The position numbers and the translations under genes were made by a program. This document shows positions 24,606 through 34,719 of a stretch of DNA of 64,000 bases, piece after piece. This DNA is from Panicum virgatum (taxonomy: Eukaryota > Streptophyta > Magnoliopsida > Poales > Poaceae): NCBI RefSeq assembly GCF_016808335.1, contig NC_053143.1:3691398-3755397 (forward strand), written 5' to 3'. The notes beneath the pieces were generated by a model. That model saw only the letters and a program-made list of their open reading frames with translations. It searched no databases and was not told the origin of the DNA. Each line of letters starts with the position of its first letter. Positions within the stretch are counted from its first letter, which is position 1.

Positions 24606-24857
24606 ATGGATCGGGTGAACTCGAACCTGTGCCTGGAGAACCTGCGCATGATGCACGCGAACGAGCGGCTGCGGCGGAAGGTGCAGCAGCTGGACCAGGA
24701 GAACAAGGCCCTCCTCGCCGAGCTCAAGCGCAAGCAGCAGCTCGCCGCCGGGGCGCCGGCGGCGACGTCCCAGGACGCCCCTGCCGCCGGTTCCGGCGGC
24801 GGCCACCCTGCCGCCGGCAATAGCTCGAAGGCGGCCGGCAAGCAGCAGCCCAAGTGA
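24606..24857 (+). CDS. ZPR: LITTLE ZIPPER (ZPR) microprotein
   Basis: An 83-aa protein made of a leucine zipper plus an Ala/Gly-rich tail. The start MDRVNSNLCLENLRMM and the ENERLRRK-like core match plant LITTLE ZIPPER proteins. Heptad positions 8, 15, 22, 29 and 36 are Leu, Met, Leu, Leu, Leu. The zipper ends in LLAELKRK, followed from about 46 by a low-complexity tail. ZPR proteins pair with class III HD-ZIP factors (REVOLUTA, PHABULOSA type) and block DNA binding, in a feedback loop that sets leaf polarity and meristem activity. The gene has its own TATA box and 3' UTR. A second, damaged copy lies 6.3 kb downstream. Confidence 0.88.
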   Translation: MDRVNSNLCLENLRMMHANERLRRKVQQLDQENKALLAELKRKQQLAAGAPAATSQDAPAAGSGGGHPAAGNSSKAAGKQQPK

Positions 24858-25502
24858 AGTGATGACCATCCAGATGACGTGGAGGCCGCACTTGTGTCTT
24901 TTGTTTGTGATTACTAGTACTGCTAGGTTGCTAGTTACTCGTATTGTGTAGGCATGGTTAGTTAACTTGTACTGGTACTAGTAGTAGTAGTAGTGCATGT
25001 AGGTGATGAGGGAAGTTGGTTCTAGCTAGCTAGATAGAACTGATGATGAACCTGCAGTGGTAGCAGCATTTTGTGCTGTTTGTCAGCAGTGATGAAACTG
25101 CTCTACATACGCTTGAATTGTTTGTTTGAACGCTTTGTTATCACAGTTCTCCAAGGAGTATGATGATAGAACCAAGTCCAAACAGAAGCGTCCATGCCAG
25201 TGCCATTTGGATTGTACACGTCTATCTGCCTCATGAATTGACTTTTTTTTTTATCGTCGAACGAAGAACTCTGGGATTACACTGCTAGTAGTATACTAGT
25301 TAATAATAAGCTGGCTCAAATCTGGGGCTTTGATTAACATAAGAAAGTACTAGGAAAAGTATGGGAATTAGGCAGCCTACTCTACCGAGTCACAGTTTTG
25401 TCAGTATCATCCTCGGCTACACATTTTCCCAACCATCTTTACCAAGATCGCAGAACAATCTCACCCACCCTGATCAGGCACGTGCAAGCAGAGCTTCATC
25501 AT
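24858..25502. other. ZPR 3' UTR and intergenic stretch
   Basis: The first 230 bases (to about 25090) are closely similar to the sequence after the second ZPR copy (31270-31500) and are probably 3' UTR. The rest holds no recognisable gene. Confidence 0.5.
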
Positions 25503-25510
25503 CATATATA
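25503..25510 (+). promoter_or_regulatory. TATA-like box
   Basis: CATATATA lies about 60 bp before the start codon at 25565, the expected spacing for a gene with a short leader. Confidence 0.45.
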
Positions 25511-25564
25511 CCCCCAGCGCACTGAGACCATGTCACGAGCAGGAGAGAGCGCGGTAATCACAAC

Positions 25565-26002
25565 ATGGCGCTGCGATTGGAGGCGAAGGGCATCACGGCG
25601 ACCGACCACGACGCCGGCCGGCCGGCGGCGGTCGTCGACGTCGACGAGGACGAGCTGTTCGAGCTCGACATCGCCCTCCTCGACGGCCGCGGCGACGGCT
25701 GCGGTGACCGCGGCCGCCGCTCTGCCGCCGCTGCAGGCGACGACGACGACGACGCTGGTGGGCACGCCCTGCTGGCCAACTGCCTGCTGCCGGTGCGCTC
25801 GGTGAGCAACGCGGTGCCGGTCGCGGCCAGCAGCGTGCTGTCGTCGTCGTACCCCTACTCCGGCTACCACAGCTCGCGGAGGCTCATCTTCACCGCCGGC
25901 GGCGGCAGGAGGTTTCTTGGACGGTCGGCGGGGAGTTCGGCGAGGTTGTGCTTCACCGGCAGAGGATTCGAGACCACGGGGAACTATTTTCAGAGATACT
26001 GA
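25565..26002 (+). CDS. Small plant protein of unknown function
   Basis: An intronless 145-aa frame with a TATA box at a fitting distance and GC-rich codon use like its neighbours. It begins with an acidic segment (DVDEDELFELDIALL, about 28-42). A Gly/Asp-rich linker follows, then NCLLPVRSVSNAVPV at about 71-85, and a Ser/Gly/Arg-rich tail ending in YFQRY. The acidic motif followed by LLPV..VS.AVPV looks like a conserved two-block plant family, but I cannot name it. No signal peptide or membrane segment is seen. A competing frame at 25398-25805 lacks these blocks. This could be a nuclear regulatory protein; that is a guess. Confidence 0.6.
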   Translation: MALRLEAKGITATDHDAGRPAAVVDVDEDELFELDIALLDGRGDGCGDRGRRSAAAAGDDDDDAGGHALLANCLLPVRSVSNAVPVAASSVLSSSYPYSGYHSSRRLIFTAGGGRRFLGRSAGSSARLCFTGRGFETTGNYFQRY

Positions 26003-27177
26003 CTGAGCAAGAGTTTCTATGGGCCGTGGGCCCAGTGGCTTAAGCCCAAAGCCTTCATTTTCGGCCTAATATCCATCTCTGTACTCATTTGTGGCCTGGT
26101 CGTAGCGTGGTGAGAATAAATAACTTTGTGTATACTCCTTACCATGTTTGCGCAATCAGTGAGATAAAAGCAGGGGTGGCCACGTCTGTTTCTTGCTCTA
26201 AGAACCTGCTTATTCGAGAAAATAAAAAAGCAGGAGTGGCAAGTTTCAGGGAAGCAGAAGTCGTCCATGAGAGCAGAAAGTAAAATGGAGAAGCTCATAG
26301 TTTGGCTAAGAGTAATTTAGTAGGTCGTCATGTTTGTTGTTATCTCCTTCTAATGGAGTTTGTACCGATCAACATGATATATGAATAAAAGTGGGACAAT
26401 TGTCAAAATAAAAAACTCCGTGTAATGGATTTTCATAGATGAAAGGAAAGTACGTTCGTTCACAAAAATAAAGGGGAAAGACGAAAGGAAGTATAACTTC
26501 GACTCTTCGAGCAATATAAAAGGTTCGAATCTTCTTAACAAAAATCACTCGAATTTATTAAACTCTTTTTTGTTTCAAGTATAATAAGATTCTAAAAGAA
26601 AGCTTGCATATTAGGATTTGAGGTGAACCATAGATTCGTGATTAAATATATTCATAGCTTAGCCACGCATCAATTATTGTATTGATATGCAAATGATAGG
26701 TCCCTTCCACCTCTTTTGAGACTAATTCCCATGGAGATATGCATTACAAATAAATGCAATAAAATGTCTTAAAACATTGATTTCACTATTATTCATCAAC
26801 TAGCCATGATTAAGGATAAGATATTCAAGGCAGCTACGCCGATATTAGTTCTTCCCAACAGTGTTGGAACCGTAAAACCTGAGAAACAAAATACACATCA
26901 TATGTCATATTAATACAAAATAGATGAAAGCATGCAATCCTAAACTTTTAATTGTAGGTCATTTTGACAAATCTAGATACATAACTTTTTCTATGTATTC
27001 ATAATTATTTAATTATGTCGTATCATTATTGAAGTGCTAGGAAACCATAATTTTAATTATACCTCTAAGTGTATAACAGAATCTATTTATTTAAATTTAC
27101 CAAACAAACCTACAATTTAAAATGGAAGGAGTACATGCCGGTAAAGAATTGAAAGATAAATTGTATTAAGTACTTAC
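26003..27177. other. Intergenic stretch
   Basis: AT-rich, with no supported gene. If the lipid-transfer-like pseudogene had a last exon, it would lie here on the minus strand, but I cannot find it. Confidence 0.35.
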
Positions 27178-27498
27178 TTCCACATTGGTTTCTGGCTGGC
27201 ACTGGCTGGTCACAGTCGCGAGCAAGACGAAGAATCTTCTTACTCACGCTTACTGTCTTCTCCTCTTCAATAGTGAGGATGTGGCAGATGCAAGCCATGT
27301 CAGCATGGTCCACGGCGACACGACAAGAAGGATTTGGGCGGACATAGTCTCCAGGAATTTTGATGGTGAACCTGCATTTCTGCAGAACCAACTCTTCTCG
27401 GCGTAGCAATCTGGCTCGCCCCAAGCTTGACGTGCTGCTGCAAACATGATAAAAACTAGAGCAAAGGCCAGAAGTCCAAGGGTTGCTTTCGTAGCCAT
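27178..27498 (-). pseudogene. DIR1-like lipid transfer protein, frameshifted
   Basis: Starts at MATKATLGLLAFALVF, a clear secretion signal peptide, with a TATA box at a suitable distance upstream. The mature part begins EPDCYAEK and then must change frame near 27390-27398. The second frame reads LVLQKC, then PSCRVAV, DMACIC, LARDCDQPVP and QCGS. That is the eight-cysteine layout of DIR1-like nsLTPs, small apoplastic lipid carriers linked to systemic defence. Two defects are seen: the frameshift, and Arg in place of the second Cys of the CC pair. A strong GTAAGT donor follows CG at 27177, so the family-typical C-terminal intron may have existed. It is probably a pseudogene; a base error in the assembly could explain only the shift. 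Confidence 0.7.
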
Positions 27499-27590
27499 TG
27501 TGTACAAGTATGTTGTGGGTGTTGCTATGGCCAAGTTTTGCTTCTATGGTTGCCAGCGTCTTCTATGTATCTTACATGTATTGCAGCAGT

Positions 27591-27600
27591 GTATTTATAG
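27591..27600 (-). promoter_or_regulatory. TATA box of the lipid-transfer-like gene
   Basis: On the minus strand CTATAAATAC lies about 95 bp upstream of the second Met codon at 27498, which supports that codon as the start. Confidence 0.6.
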
Positions 27601-28001
27601 CATGTTAGAATGTGAGGCTAACTATGATGTACTCTATGGATGCAGCAATCTGCAAGTTAATACTTTTTATTTCCATAAAAAAGGTTGATACTACTGCATT
27701 AAAGTTCGAGTGACGGACGGAGAGGGCATAAATGTTAGGAATCTTTGAAGAATTGCGAATACCGAACCTCTCGGTCATGAGAGGAAAATAAACGTTTAGA
27801 AATATTTGAGCGATTGCGGATACCTCATCCAAAATTTGAGTCATGAAAACAAAATAAATGACCAGAAATCGTGGTACCAAACTGTGGTATTCTAGCACTT
27901 CGATAAAGATGAAGGTAAAAATGATCTTGATATCTTTTTATCAATCAACTATCAAACTCGTAAATCATTTAATTTTGTACATCAGCTCACAATCTCAACA
28001 C

Positions 28002-28130
28002 GATTTTGCATCAGTCAACTGTTAACAGAGGCTTTGGTCCTATCCATCCTCAACTGTTAACAGAAGAGTTGTTAAAAAAAACTGTTAACAGAAGCTGGTG
28101 TGATAGAATGGGCCGAGTAAGCCCAAAAGC
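28002..28130 (+). repeat. Duplicated block, copy 1
   Basis: Two stretches here (about 28002-28055 and 28099-28129) closely match 31951-32005 and 32070-32099 in the same order. One copy lies after each ZPR gene. An internal AACTGTTAACAGA word is itself repeated three times here. Confidence 0.7.
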
Positions 28131-28411
28131 CCCGAAACGCTTCTGGCCCATCAAGCAATACTCAGCCCAATAGCACAACTCCCCATCGGCCCAGCATATA
28201 TAAGCAAGCTCCCATCCCAAACCCTAACTCTATTCGATCCCTCATTCCCTCTTCACCCAGCCGCAGGGGCCAGGCAGGCGGCGGCCTCCACCACTCGGTC
28301 CCCCATCCCGCTCCTCCCCCATTTCTTCTTAGTTTTCTCTCTCGATCCAGAAGAAGAGCAAGCCGCCGCCTCCACTGGATCACCAAGACCACACCTGTCC
28401 CTGCTTTTCTC
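28102..28411 (+). promoter_or_regulatory. Promoter and leader with site II-like motifs
   Basis: Several GGGCC/GGCCCA words (28109-28190) precede a TATA-like CATATATAAG at 28195-28204 and a telo-box-like AAACCCTAA near 28220. A C/T-rich leader follows. This layout is typical of plant housekeeping promoters. The leader runs into sequence also found just before the second ZPR copy at 30.8 kb, so it may be the displaced 5' end of that gene. Confidence 0.5.
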
Positions 28412-28433
28412 GTGTGTGTGTTTCGGAACCTTA
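28412..28433 (+). repeat. 22-bp direct repeat, left copy
   Basis: A GT run followed by TTTCGGAACCTTA, identical to 30824-30845. The two copies bracket a 2.4-kb insertion. Confidence 0.7.
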
Positions 28434-30823
28434 CTAGAAATGCAAGCGGCTTTGCCGCGTATGGCCATGTTTTGTCTGTTTAGAGTGCAGATGGGTGTGT
28501 CAGTCATCGAATTATGATTAATTATGCTTGCTTTCAGATTATTGATTAACTAAATAAGTATGAGGTTACTGTACTTAGTGAGAAATTGTAAAGACAGCAT
28601 GTTTGCTTACAACCTTGGTGTTATAGAAAGTAATATAATATAGTATGTCTCAGCCGAAGCAGTAAAATCACACCATGTTGCTTACAACTTTGATGTCGCA
28701 GAAACTAAAATAGTAAGGCTCAGCAGAGGCACTGTACTTAATATTTGTCCCTTCCTAAAAAAAAACTTAATATTTGTTCCCAAAAAATAGTTATCATTAT
28801 CAATGTTATTCTATGGTGCCTACAAATATTCTGGGTGTCGAAAGCATTTTTTTCGATCAAAAGAAAGGTAAGAGCATCAGTTAGCCAAATTATATCCAAA
28901 AGTACAAGCAAAAGCAGCGGTTCAGATTGGCGTGTCCTCAATTGATATAGGTAAGGATATATTAGCAGAGGGAAGTTGAATCAAAGTGACATGGTGGAGC
29001 ACGAAGCAAAGGTCTGCACGTATGAGAAAAGGGACAAAGTTAGCGCAATCGAAGGAAGAAGGTGAGGGTAACGGGCAGTGCATATGAGCGAAGCTGAGCT
29101 AGAGCTCGTCTGCCTCCATTCTTTGTGTGGCTCTGTAGGCGCAGCGTGCGAGGTGCCGGAGCAGTAAACGTTCGCGCAGCCGAGCTTGCAGGGGTCGCTG
29201 GAGCACTCGCCCGCGCCGAGATGGCCGGGATTCAAGCGGGCGGAATGGCCGCGGACGCATCCCGCTTGCGGCGGGGTCGCCGTGGACGCTGGGGAGGGAG
29301 GCTAGGGTCGCAGGGGCTGCTGGGACGCCGGTATGGCAGCGACCCGAGCGTTCGAGTTCACCGCGGCCGCACCCCGCTTGCGAGGGTCGCCGGAGCCGCG
29401 GGGCAGTCAACCGCGCCGGAGCAGTAGAGGTGGAGGCGGGCGTCGGCAAGGGGAGGCGTAGCACTATGAGCGGATGGGGAGCGCAGTAGGGATGAAGGAA
29501 GAGGGTAAAAAATGCTTTCCTCTTCTAGCTGGAACCCGGAGAGTTCACGAAGGCATTAGAACCGGGTATACAGATAAGCCACGTTGAAGGGCCAGATGAC
29601 GTCTGTTTTCAATCCAACGCTGGAGGAAAAAATAGGTGACGTGGCTCAATCAAATGCTCTGGTTTGGTGCAAGAATCGTATGTAGAGATTTCGGCAAATA
29701 TATATTTCGTCTAATGGTTGGACGAAATATATTTTCGTCCATCTAGAGGATGAAATTTTTGTATTCTGTCCGTTTGGAAGACAAAATCGGCAAATTTCAT
29801 CGGCTGGGTGGACGAAATTTAAATTTCGCCTGCTGGGCAGACGGTACAGATCTAGTTCTAGAATTCTTCATATTAGGAGTATTAATCCAAAATTACCATA
29901 AAAATCATATTAAAAAAATAAAAATTCCAATTCATCACCCTTCGCGGCAATATTCCGGCGCGGCATGGCCACAGGCGAAGGTGGCTCTGTATCTCTTCCC
30001 CCGTGAGCCCTTCCTCCCACATTTTTTTAGGCAAAGGATAAAATCGGTCTACAATTAATATCCACATAGTGGATATATACATTCAAAATGAACACAAGAG
30101 TTCGTAGACTACAAACCTCAAATGAGGGGATAAAAATACAAGAAACAAAACTTTAAAACAAAGAAAAAAAACTAAAAGACTAAGGTTTAGTCTTCTTCTT
30201 CATTTGAAACGCGAACGAAGAAGAAAAATGAATGCCATCACTTCCAGCGAGGATCGCGAGGCCTCGACCCACGCATCCCGTGCTCACAATTCATGACCTG
30301 ATGGAAAGGTGAATACTCTGAATGGGTGAAACATGCATGGCCAATTCAGCAGATGTGATTATTTGGCATTGTTCTCTCGCCAATAGCACTGCTGCAATAA
30401 AGAGATCAGAGTTTATGCGTGTGTATCAAAGAAGGCAAGCTTCATGAAGCAGTGGTTGGTCCATTTTTGTGTGGAATTTTTTTTAGGAAAGGATAGGCAC
30501 ATATTTAAATGAATAACCAGTACATTCTTGTGTTATGTTCTCTCTTCTGGTCCATAGAAGTGCAGATGGAGCACAACACGTCAACACCAGTGCTGCAAGC
30601 TGAGGGGGATAAATCATGTTTTCCATTTTTTCCCCATGAGAGGTAAAACATTTCATCTTGATTGAAGGAGAGATTATCAGTTATCAGGTCCATTTCAATG
30701 TCTTTGCTATGTCAGGCTTGGGGTGCGTCGAGAGCTCTCCTATTACAACCCAAACCCAGTGTAATTTATTGAATGTTTCCGCTTCTCAAGATTTTTAATG
30801 GAATGGCATCGACTAGTGTGTGT
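28434..30823. mobile_element. Insertion between ZPR leader-like sequence and the second ZPR coding exon
   Basis: The segment starts CTAG and the bases before 30815 read GACTAG. Near its left end a perfect hairpin, GCGGC-TTT-GCCGC (28446-28458), lies 8 bp from CTAG. Read on the minus strand, this is the layout of a Helitron 3' end. The inside holds a tandem copy of about 75 bp (near 28595 and 28677), a GC-rich block at 29100-29460, a short palindrome at 29697-29734, and no Rep/helicase gene. The 22-bp flanking repeat is not expected of Helitrons, so the class is uncertain. Confidence 0.4.
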
Positions 30824-30845
30824 GTGTGTGTGTTTCGGAACCTTA
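30824..30845 (+). repeat. 22-bp direct repeat, right copy
   Basis: Identical to 28412-28433. Here it continues into TTTCGGTGG and a presumed intron end, GCATAAATGCAG, just before the ZPR-like start codon. Confidence 0.7.
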
Positions 30846-30895
30846 TTTCGGTGGTTCTGGGTGCATAAATGCAGGTCAGCAACAAGGCAGGATAG

Positions 30896-31230
30896 ATGGA
30901 TCGGATGATGTTGAGCCTGTGCCAGGAGATACTGTTCCTGATGGAGAAGAACGAGCAGCTGATGCAAGAGGAGCAAGAGAAGAGGGCCCGCTCGCCGAGC
31001 TCAAGCTCAGGGAACAGCGCGCCGCGGCGTTGCTGGCCCAGAAGGACGCCCTCCTCGCCGAGCTCAAGCGCAAGGAACAGCTCCTCAGGGCGGAGTTGTC
31101 CCAGAAGAAGGCCCTCCTCGCCGAGATCAAGCGCAAGAAGCAGCTCGCCGCGGCGGCGGGGCGGCGGGCCAGGGCCAGGACGCCCCTTCCGGCTCCGGCG
31201 GCGTCCACCCTGCCGCCGGCAATAGCTTGA
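30896..31230 (+). pseudogene. Second LITTLE ZIPPER copy, frameshifted, with expanded zipper repeats
   Basis: It starts MDRMMLSLCQEILFLMEKNE, matching the start of the ZPR gene at 24606. After EEQEK the frame is lost. Compared with the other copy, one base is missing in the stretch that should encode ALLAELK (near 30990). In the +2 frame that follows, the LLAELKRKEQL-type unit occurs three times, while the intact gene has it once. The frame in use instead gives an Arg/Ser/Pro-rich tail to about 31225. The 3' flank to 31500 is similar to that of the first copy. If made, the protein would keep only about three heptads. It is called a pseudogene; a short altered microprotein cannot be excluded. 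Confidence 0.75.
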
Positions 31231-31599
31231 AGGCGGCCCGCGGCCGGCAAGCAGCAGCAGCAGCCCAAGTGAAGTGAAGTGGCCACGGATCCAGATGACG
31301 TGGAGGCCGCACTTGTCTTTTGTTTGTGATTACTAGTACTGCTAGGTTGCTAGTTGCTCGTATTGGTTAGGCCTGGTTAGTTAACTTGGTACTAGTAGTA
31401 GTACATGTATAGGTGAGGGAAGTTGGTTGTATTACTAGCTAGCTAGAACTGATGATGAACCTGGAGTGGTAGCATTGTGTGCTGATTCTCAGCAATGATG
31501 CTGTCCACACTCGGACTACTCTTTTGGTTAGGCATTGCCGCCTCCCTGTGCTCTTAAAATTAATGTGAGAAAAGTACAGCTTACACTCTCGGGGGGCTA

Positions 31600-31880
31600 T
31601 CGAACGGTCAAAATCAGACTTTGGCCTTTATTTTATTTAATTTTAAACTACTTGGTAAAAATATAAAAAGATCAACTTGAACGGTTGAAATCAGACTTTG
31701 GCCTTTATATTATTTAATTTTAAACTAAAAATATATAAAGATCATTGCGGAGAGAGTATTAGGACTATGATTCAGCTATGGAACTGACGAAATCAGGTAA
31801 ATTTAGCTTTTATTTTATTTAATTTTAAACTAAAAATATATAAAGATAAAATTGAATTGTGAAGAGAGTATTAGGACTTC
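31600..31880 (+). repeat. AT-rich tandem repeat, about three units
   Basis: Units of roughly 90-100 bp share TTTATTTAATTTTAAACTA and AAAATATATAAAGAT. The first two also share AATCAGACTTTGGCC. GAGAGAGTATTAGGACT or a close form ends the second and third units. It may derive from an AT-rich MITE. It is non-coding. Confidence 0.65.
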
Positions 31881-31950
31881 GGTGTGACCCCTAAGTACAT
31901 CCATAGCACTGGCCATCTGGCCGTAGACCAGTCTCCATGTGCCTCAACAA

Positions 31951-32100
31951 TTTTGCACCAGTCAACTGTTAGCAGAGCTCTGGTCCTACTACTATCCATC
32001 CTCATCAAAAAGAAAAAGAAAATAGAGCAGCAGACAGGCTTATTCGTTCGATCAAACGACGTGCTTGCTGTGATAGAATGGGCCGAGCAAGCCCAAAAGA
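31951..32100 (+). repeat. Duplicated block, copy 2
   Basis: Matches 28002-28130 in order and orientation, with small differences. It also carries the GAATGGGCCGAGCAAGCCC word. Together with the ZPR copies it marks a local duplication. Confidence 0.7.
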
Positions 32101-32269
32101 CTCTTTACAACAATGGCCCAAAATAATTCAGGTCCATTCCCATTTATGGGCCTGGTAGCAGAAGGCTTACGTGGGGCCCACTAGTGGGCGGCCCAATTCA
32201 TGTGAAGGCCCACAGAAATTCGTCTTCCAAAGCCGCTGGCGGAGTCTGCCGGTGTTCCGGCGCCCAGCC

Positions 32270-32414
32270 ATGGGAGCCCTGAGCGCAGGCTTCGGGGACG
32301 ACGGGGAGCCGCCTCGGCGGCTATGGCGCCTCCAAGGCTCCAACCCCCCAGGCCCCGGCTGCTGGGGGATGTGGGCGGCGATTGCTCCCGCAGAGATGAG
32401 GTCGGCGGCGAGCG
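32270..32414 (+). other. Possible first coding exon of an unidentified gene
   Basis: An ATG (MGALSAGFGDDGEPPRR start) sits below many GGGCC/GGCCC words at 32080-32210. The GC-rich frame ends at a good GTGAGG donor (32415). I found no matching downstream exon up to 33.7 kb. The stretch 32415-33780 is AT-rich and otherwise empty. It may be a relic or a non-coding first exon. Confidence 0.25.
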
Positions 32415-33780
32415 GTGAGGATTTGCTCGGTTCTCGCCTCCCCCCCGATCGGGTTAAAGTCTCCATTTTTCTTATTTTGTTGAAACATTCGATGATGCTT
32501 TGTTTAGGTGCTGTATGGTTTAGTAGTTCCACTTATACGTTTCAATTAGGGAAAACTAACATGGCCTTCTGTGCGTGTTTGGTGTCTTCCTTGGCCACAA
32601 CTGTGCTAGTTTCACTTGATAATATTTATGCGACTTTGTTTGATAACATTCTCGTGAAAGTTAGCTTACTATACTCGAGCTGAGTTGATTTTCGTCGCAA
32701 AAAAATGTTGTGTTTGATTTTATATAGCTGTGATAAAACTGGGGTGCTGCAGATGAGCTGTGTGTTCCGCGTTTGGCTGAGCGAAATTAGGTTGCATGTC
32801 ATAGGAACCTTGGGACTAGAAAGAATAAAGTTACCTACTATTGTTGAATCTCTAGTGAACCTAAAGTTCGGTAAGGACAAAAATGATATTATAGTTAAAA
32901 GAACAGTTATATAGCTCGGAAGCAAGCAGTGTGATCTCCGCGCGCTAATCACAGTGAAGGAAAGAGCAACAGAAAAAGAAACAAACCTGTAGGATATGGC
33001 CAAATTGGGGAAGGATTTTCTAACTATGGCCAATTTTCAGAACATGTCATCATCGAAATAATTGTTTTCATTTCATAAAAAAATGTAAAATGATTTTTGA
33101 ATTGTAAAATATAAATGTGTGATGATTTGTAGCATAATTTTTATCTGCAACTAATACTTGGTGTCGAAGTTGCCACGTATGATAAGACTCCAACCTAATT
33201 ATTTAGTGCTTCCTTTGTCATCTTTCATTGCATCTTTTGCCACTCAATGATTACTAAGGAAAGGGTCCAATCATCCAGTCAATTGAAACTCTGCTTGGTT
33301 TTCTCTCACTATTATATATCAAAATGTAACAAATTTGGTATATGTGAGATTGTTAACAACCATGTTTAATATTGAGCCTAGAAATTCGCACATTCATCAG
33401 AGGATGGAGAGATATGAAAACCAATTGTTTGATAGGTTTGCATTTTGCATTTGTCGATTGTTAAGATAAGTTAGAATTCTAAATCAGAATAGATCATATC
33501 ATTCATGATATGATCATGTACCAAATTTTGCCTGTGGAGGATGTCCAACCCTGGTTTCTGATTTTCAGTGAAAAATTGTCTTATATATAAAATTTGACCA
33601 CAAGCATCAATCATTCATGATTCCCAATCTTGACACTAAGAAAACAATCTAATACTGATACACTCTGCAAAATGCATCTCGCTTATTTATAGGGTAATGT
33701 AGAATAAGATCATTGTCCTCGTAGGAAGAAGATCAGAAGGCCCTTGTTTATCATCAGGTGGACAGTGAGAGCTGAGATTT

Positions 33781-34591
33781 TCAGCGTCTCCTGGCTGCAG
33801 TTTCTCTCTGTGCATTGAAGTAGACAGCAGCTACAGGGAGACCAAGGTCATTTTCCTCTGCAAACTGCCGGGTGTTGAAATGATCCCTGATGGATGGCAC
33901 AGTTACAGTTTGCCTGCGCTTCTGCTTGAAGAGTACAAAAATGAACCTATGGATACCGATGTTAGGTCTTGGGCTCTCATAGCTTATGACCTCTCGCCCT
34001 GAAAGACTCATGGTTATTAATTCAAAAAACAACTGGAACGTGGAATCAACTAAGCACGAACCAGCTGAATAACCTACCAAAGGAGGCATCTGTTGTACCA
34101 GGTATATCAGTCACGATCCTGCAAACGTAAAGGATGAAATTTAGCCACTCCACTCTTGCTTTAAGTGCTCGGGAAACATGTTTTTTATGTATGCAAGGTG
34201 TGCTATCTTGCAATCCCTGAGGTAAAGAAATGCTGTATATTACCAGTGAAGGTGCTCCCTTAGATATGGATCACTTGGCCCTGGGACATCTGGATCTGTC
34301 ATCACCTGAAATTCAAAGAATTTTGGCTATCAAGGAAGGATGATACATATAGAATGGTTGGATTCAACTATGAAGTATTTGACTGCTAACCAATGTAAAG
34401 AAAGACCGCAGATCACCCCCTTGAACCTCCACTCTTGGTTTAGATACAACCGCTGATGGGTAGATCTCATGGCCATTGAAGACAAGCTTATTTGAGTTGT
34501 AGGTCACTATCATCTTTACACATGGGTTAAAGGAGTCCAGAACTTCTCCAATCACCCGACCGACTATGAGAGGCTCCACAGACCTAGACAT
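33781..34591 (-). CDS. RCN1/RCN3-like: TFL1-type PEBP protein (RCN-like floral repressor)
   Basis: Four exons on the minus strand: 34391-34591, 34244-34305, 34078-34118 and 33781-33998. The inner exons of 62 and 41 bp are the classic FT/TFL1 sizes. The product is 173 aa and starts [17 protein letters not shown]. It keeps the PEBP ligand motifs [10 protein letters not shown] (71-80) and GIHRF (116-120). The residues that separate repressors from florigens are TFL1-like: His85 in REHLHW and Asp140 in RDHFNTR, with a C-terminal ETAARRR. TFL1/RCN proteins act in the shoot apex with 14-3-3 and bZIP FD factors, delay flowering and increase branching of the panicle. From memory of the rice proteins it is closest to RCN1/RCN3, not RCN2. 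All junctions are GT-AG and no damage is seen. Confidence 0.96.
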
Positions 34592-34708
34592 GGTTGGAGG
34601 GACAGGTATTTGTATTTTACACAACAAATGATCTGACTGAATGCAGCAAGCTATTGCACTCAAAGATATGCTGTGAACTGCTTATTGGGCACTCGTAGAG
34701 TACAAGCC

Positions 34709-34719
34709 TCTATTTATAG
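34709..34719 (-). promoter_or_regulatory. TATA box of the RCN-like gene
   Basis: On the minus strand CTATAAATAGAGG lies about 120 bp upstream of the start codon at 34591, a normal distance for a plant gene with a short leader. Confidence 0.7.

Noticed and set aside
27250..27534. A 94-codon frame with an earlier Met (27534) for the lipid-transfer-like protein
   Set aside because: The earlier Met adds a non-signal segment, and the second Met starts a proper signal peptide. The tail of this frame is out of frame with the cysteine motif.
29099..29464. GC-rich open frames within the 2.4-kb insertion
   Set aside because: Both strands are open, there is no motif and no splice or promoter support.
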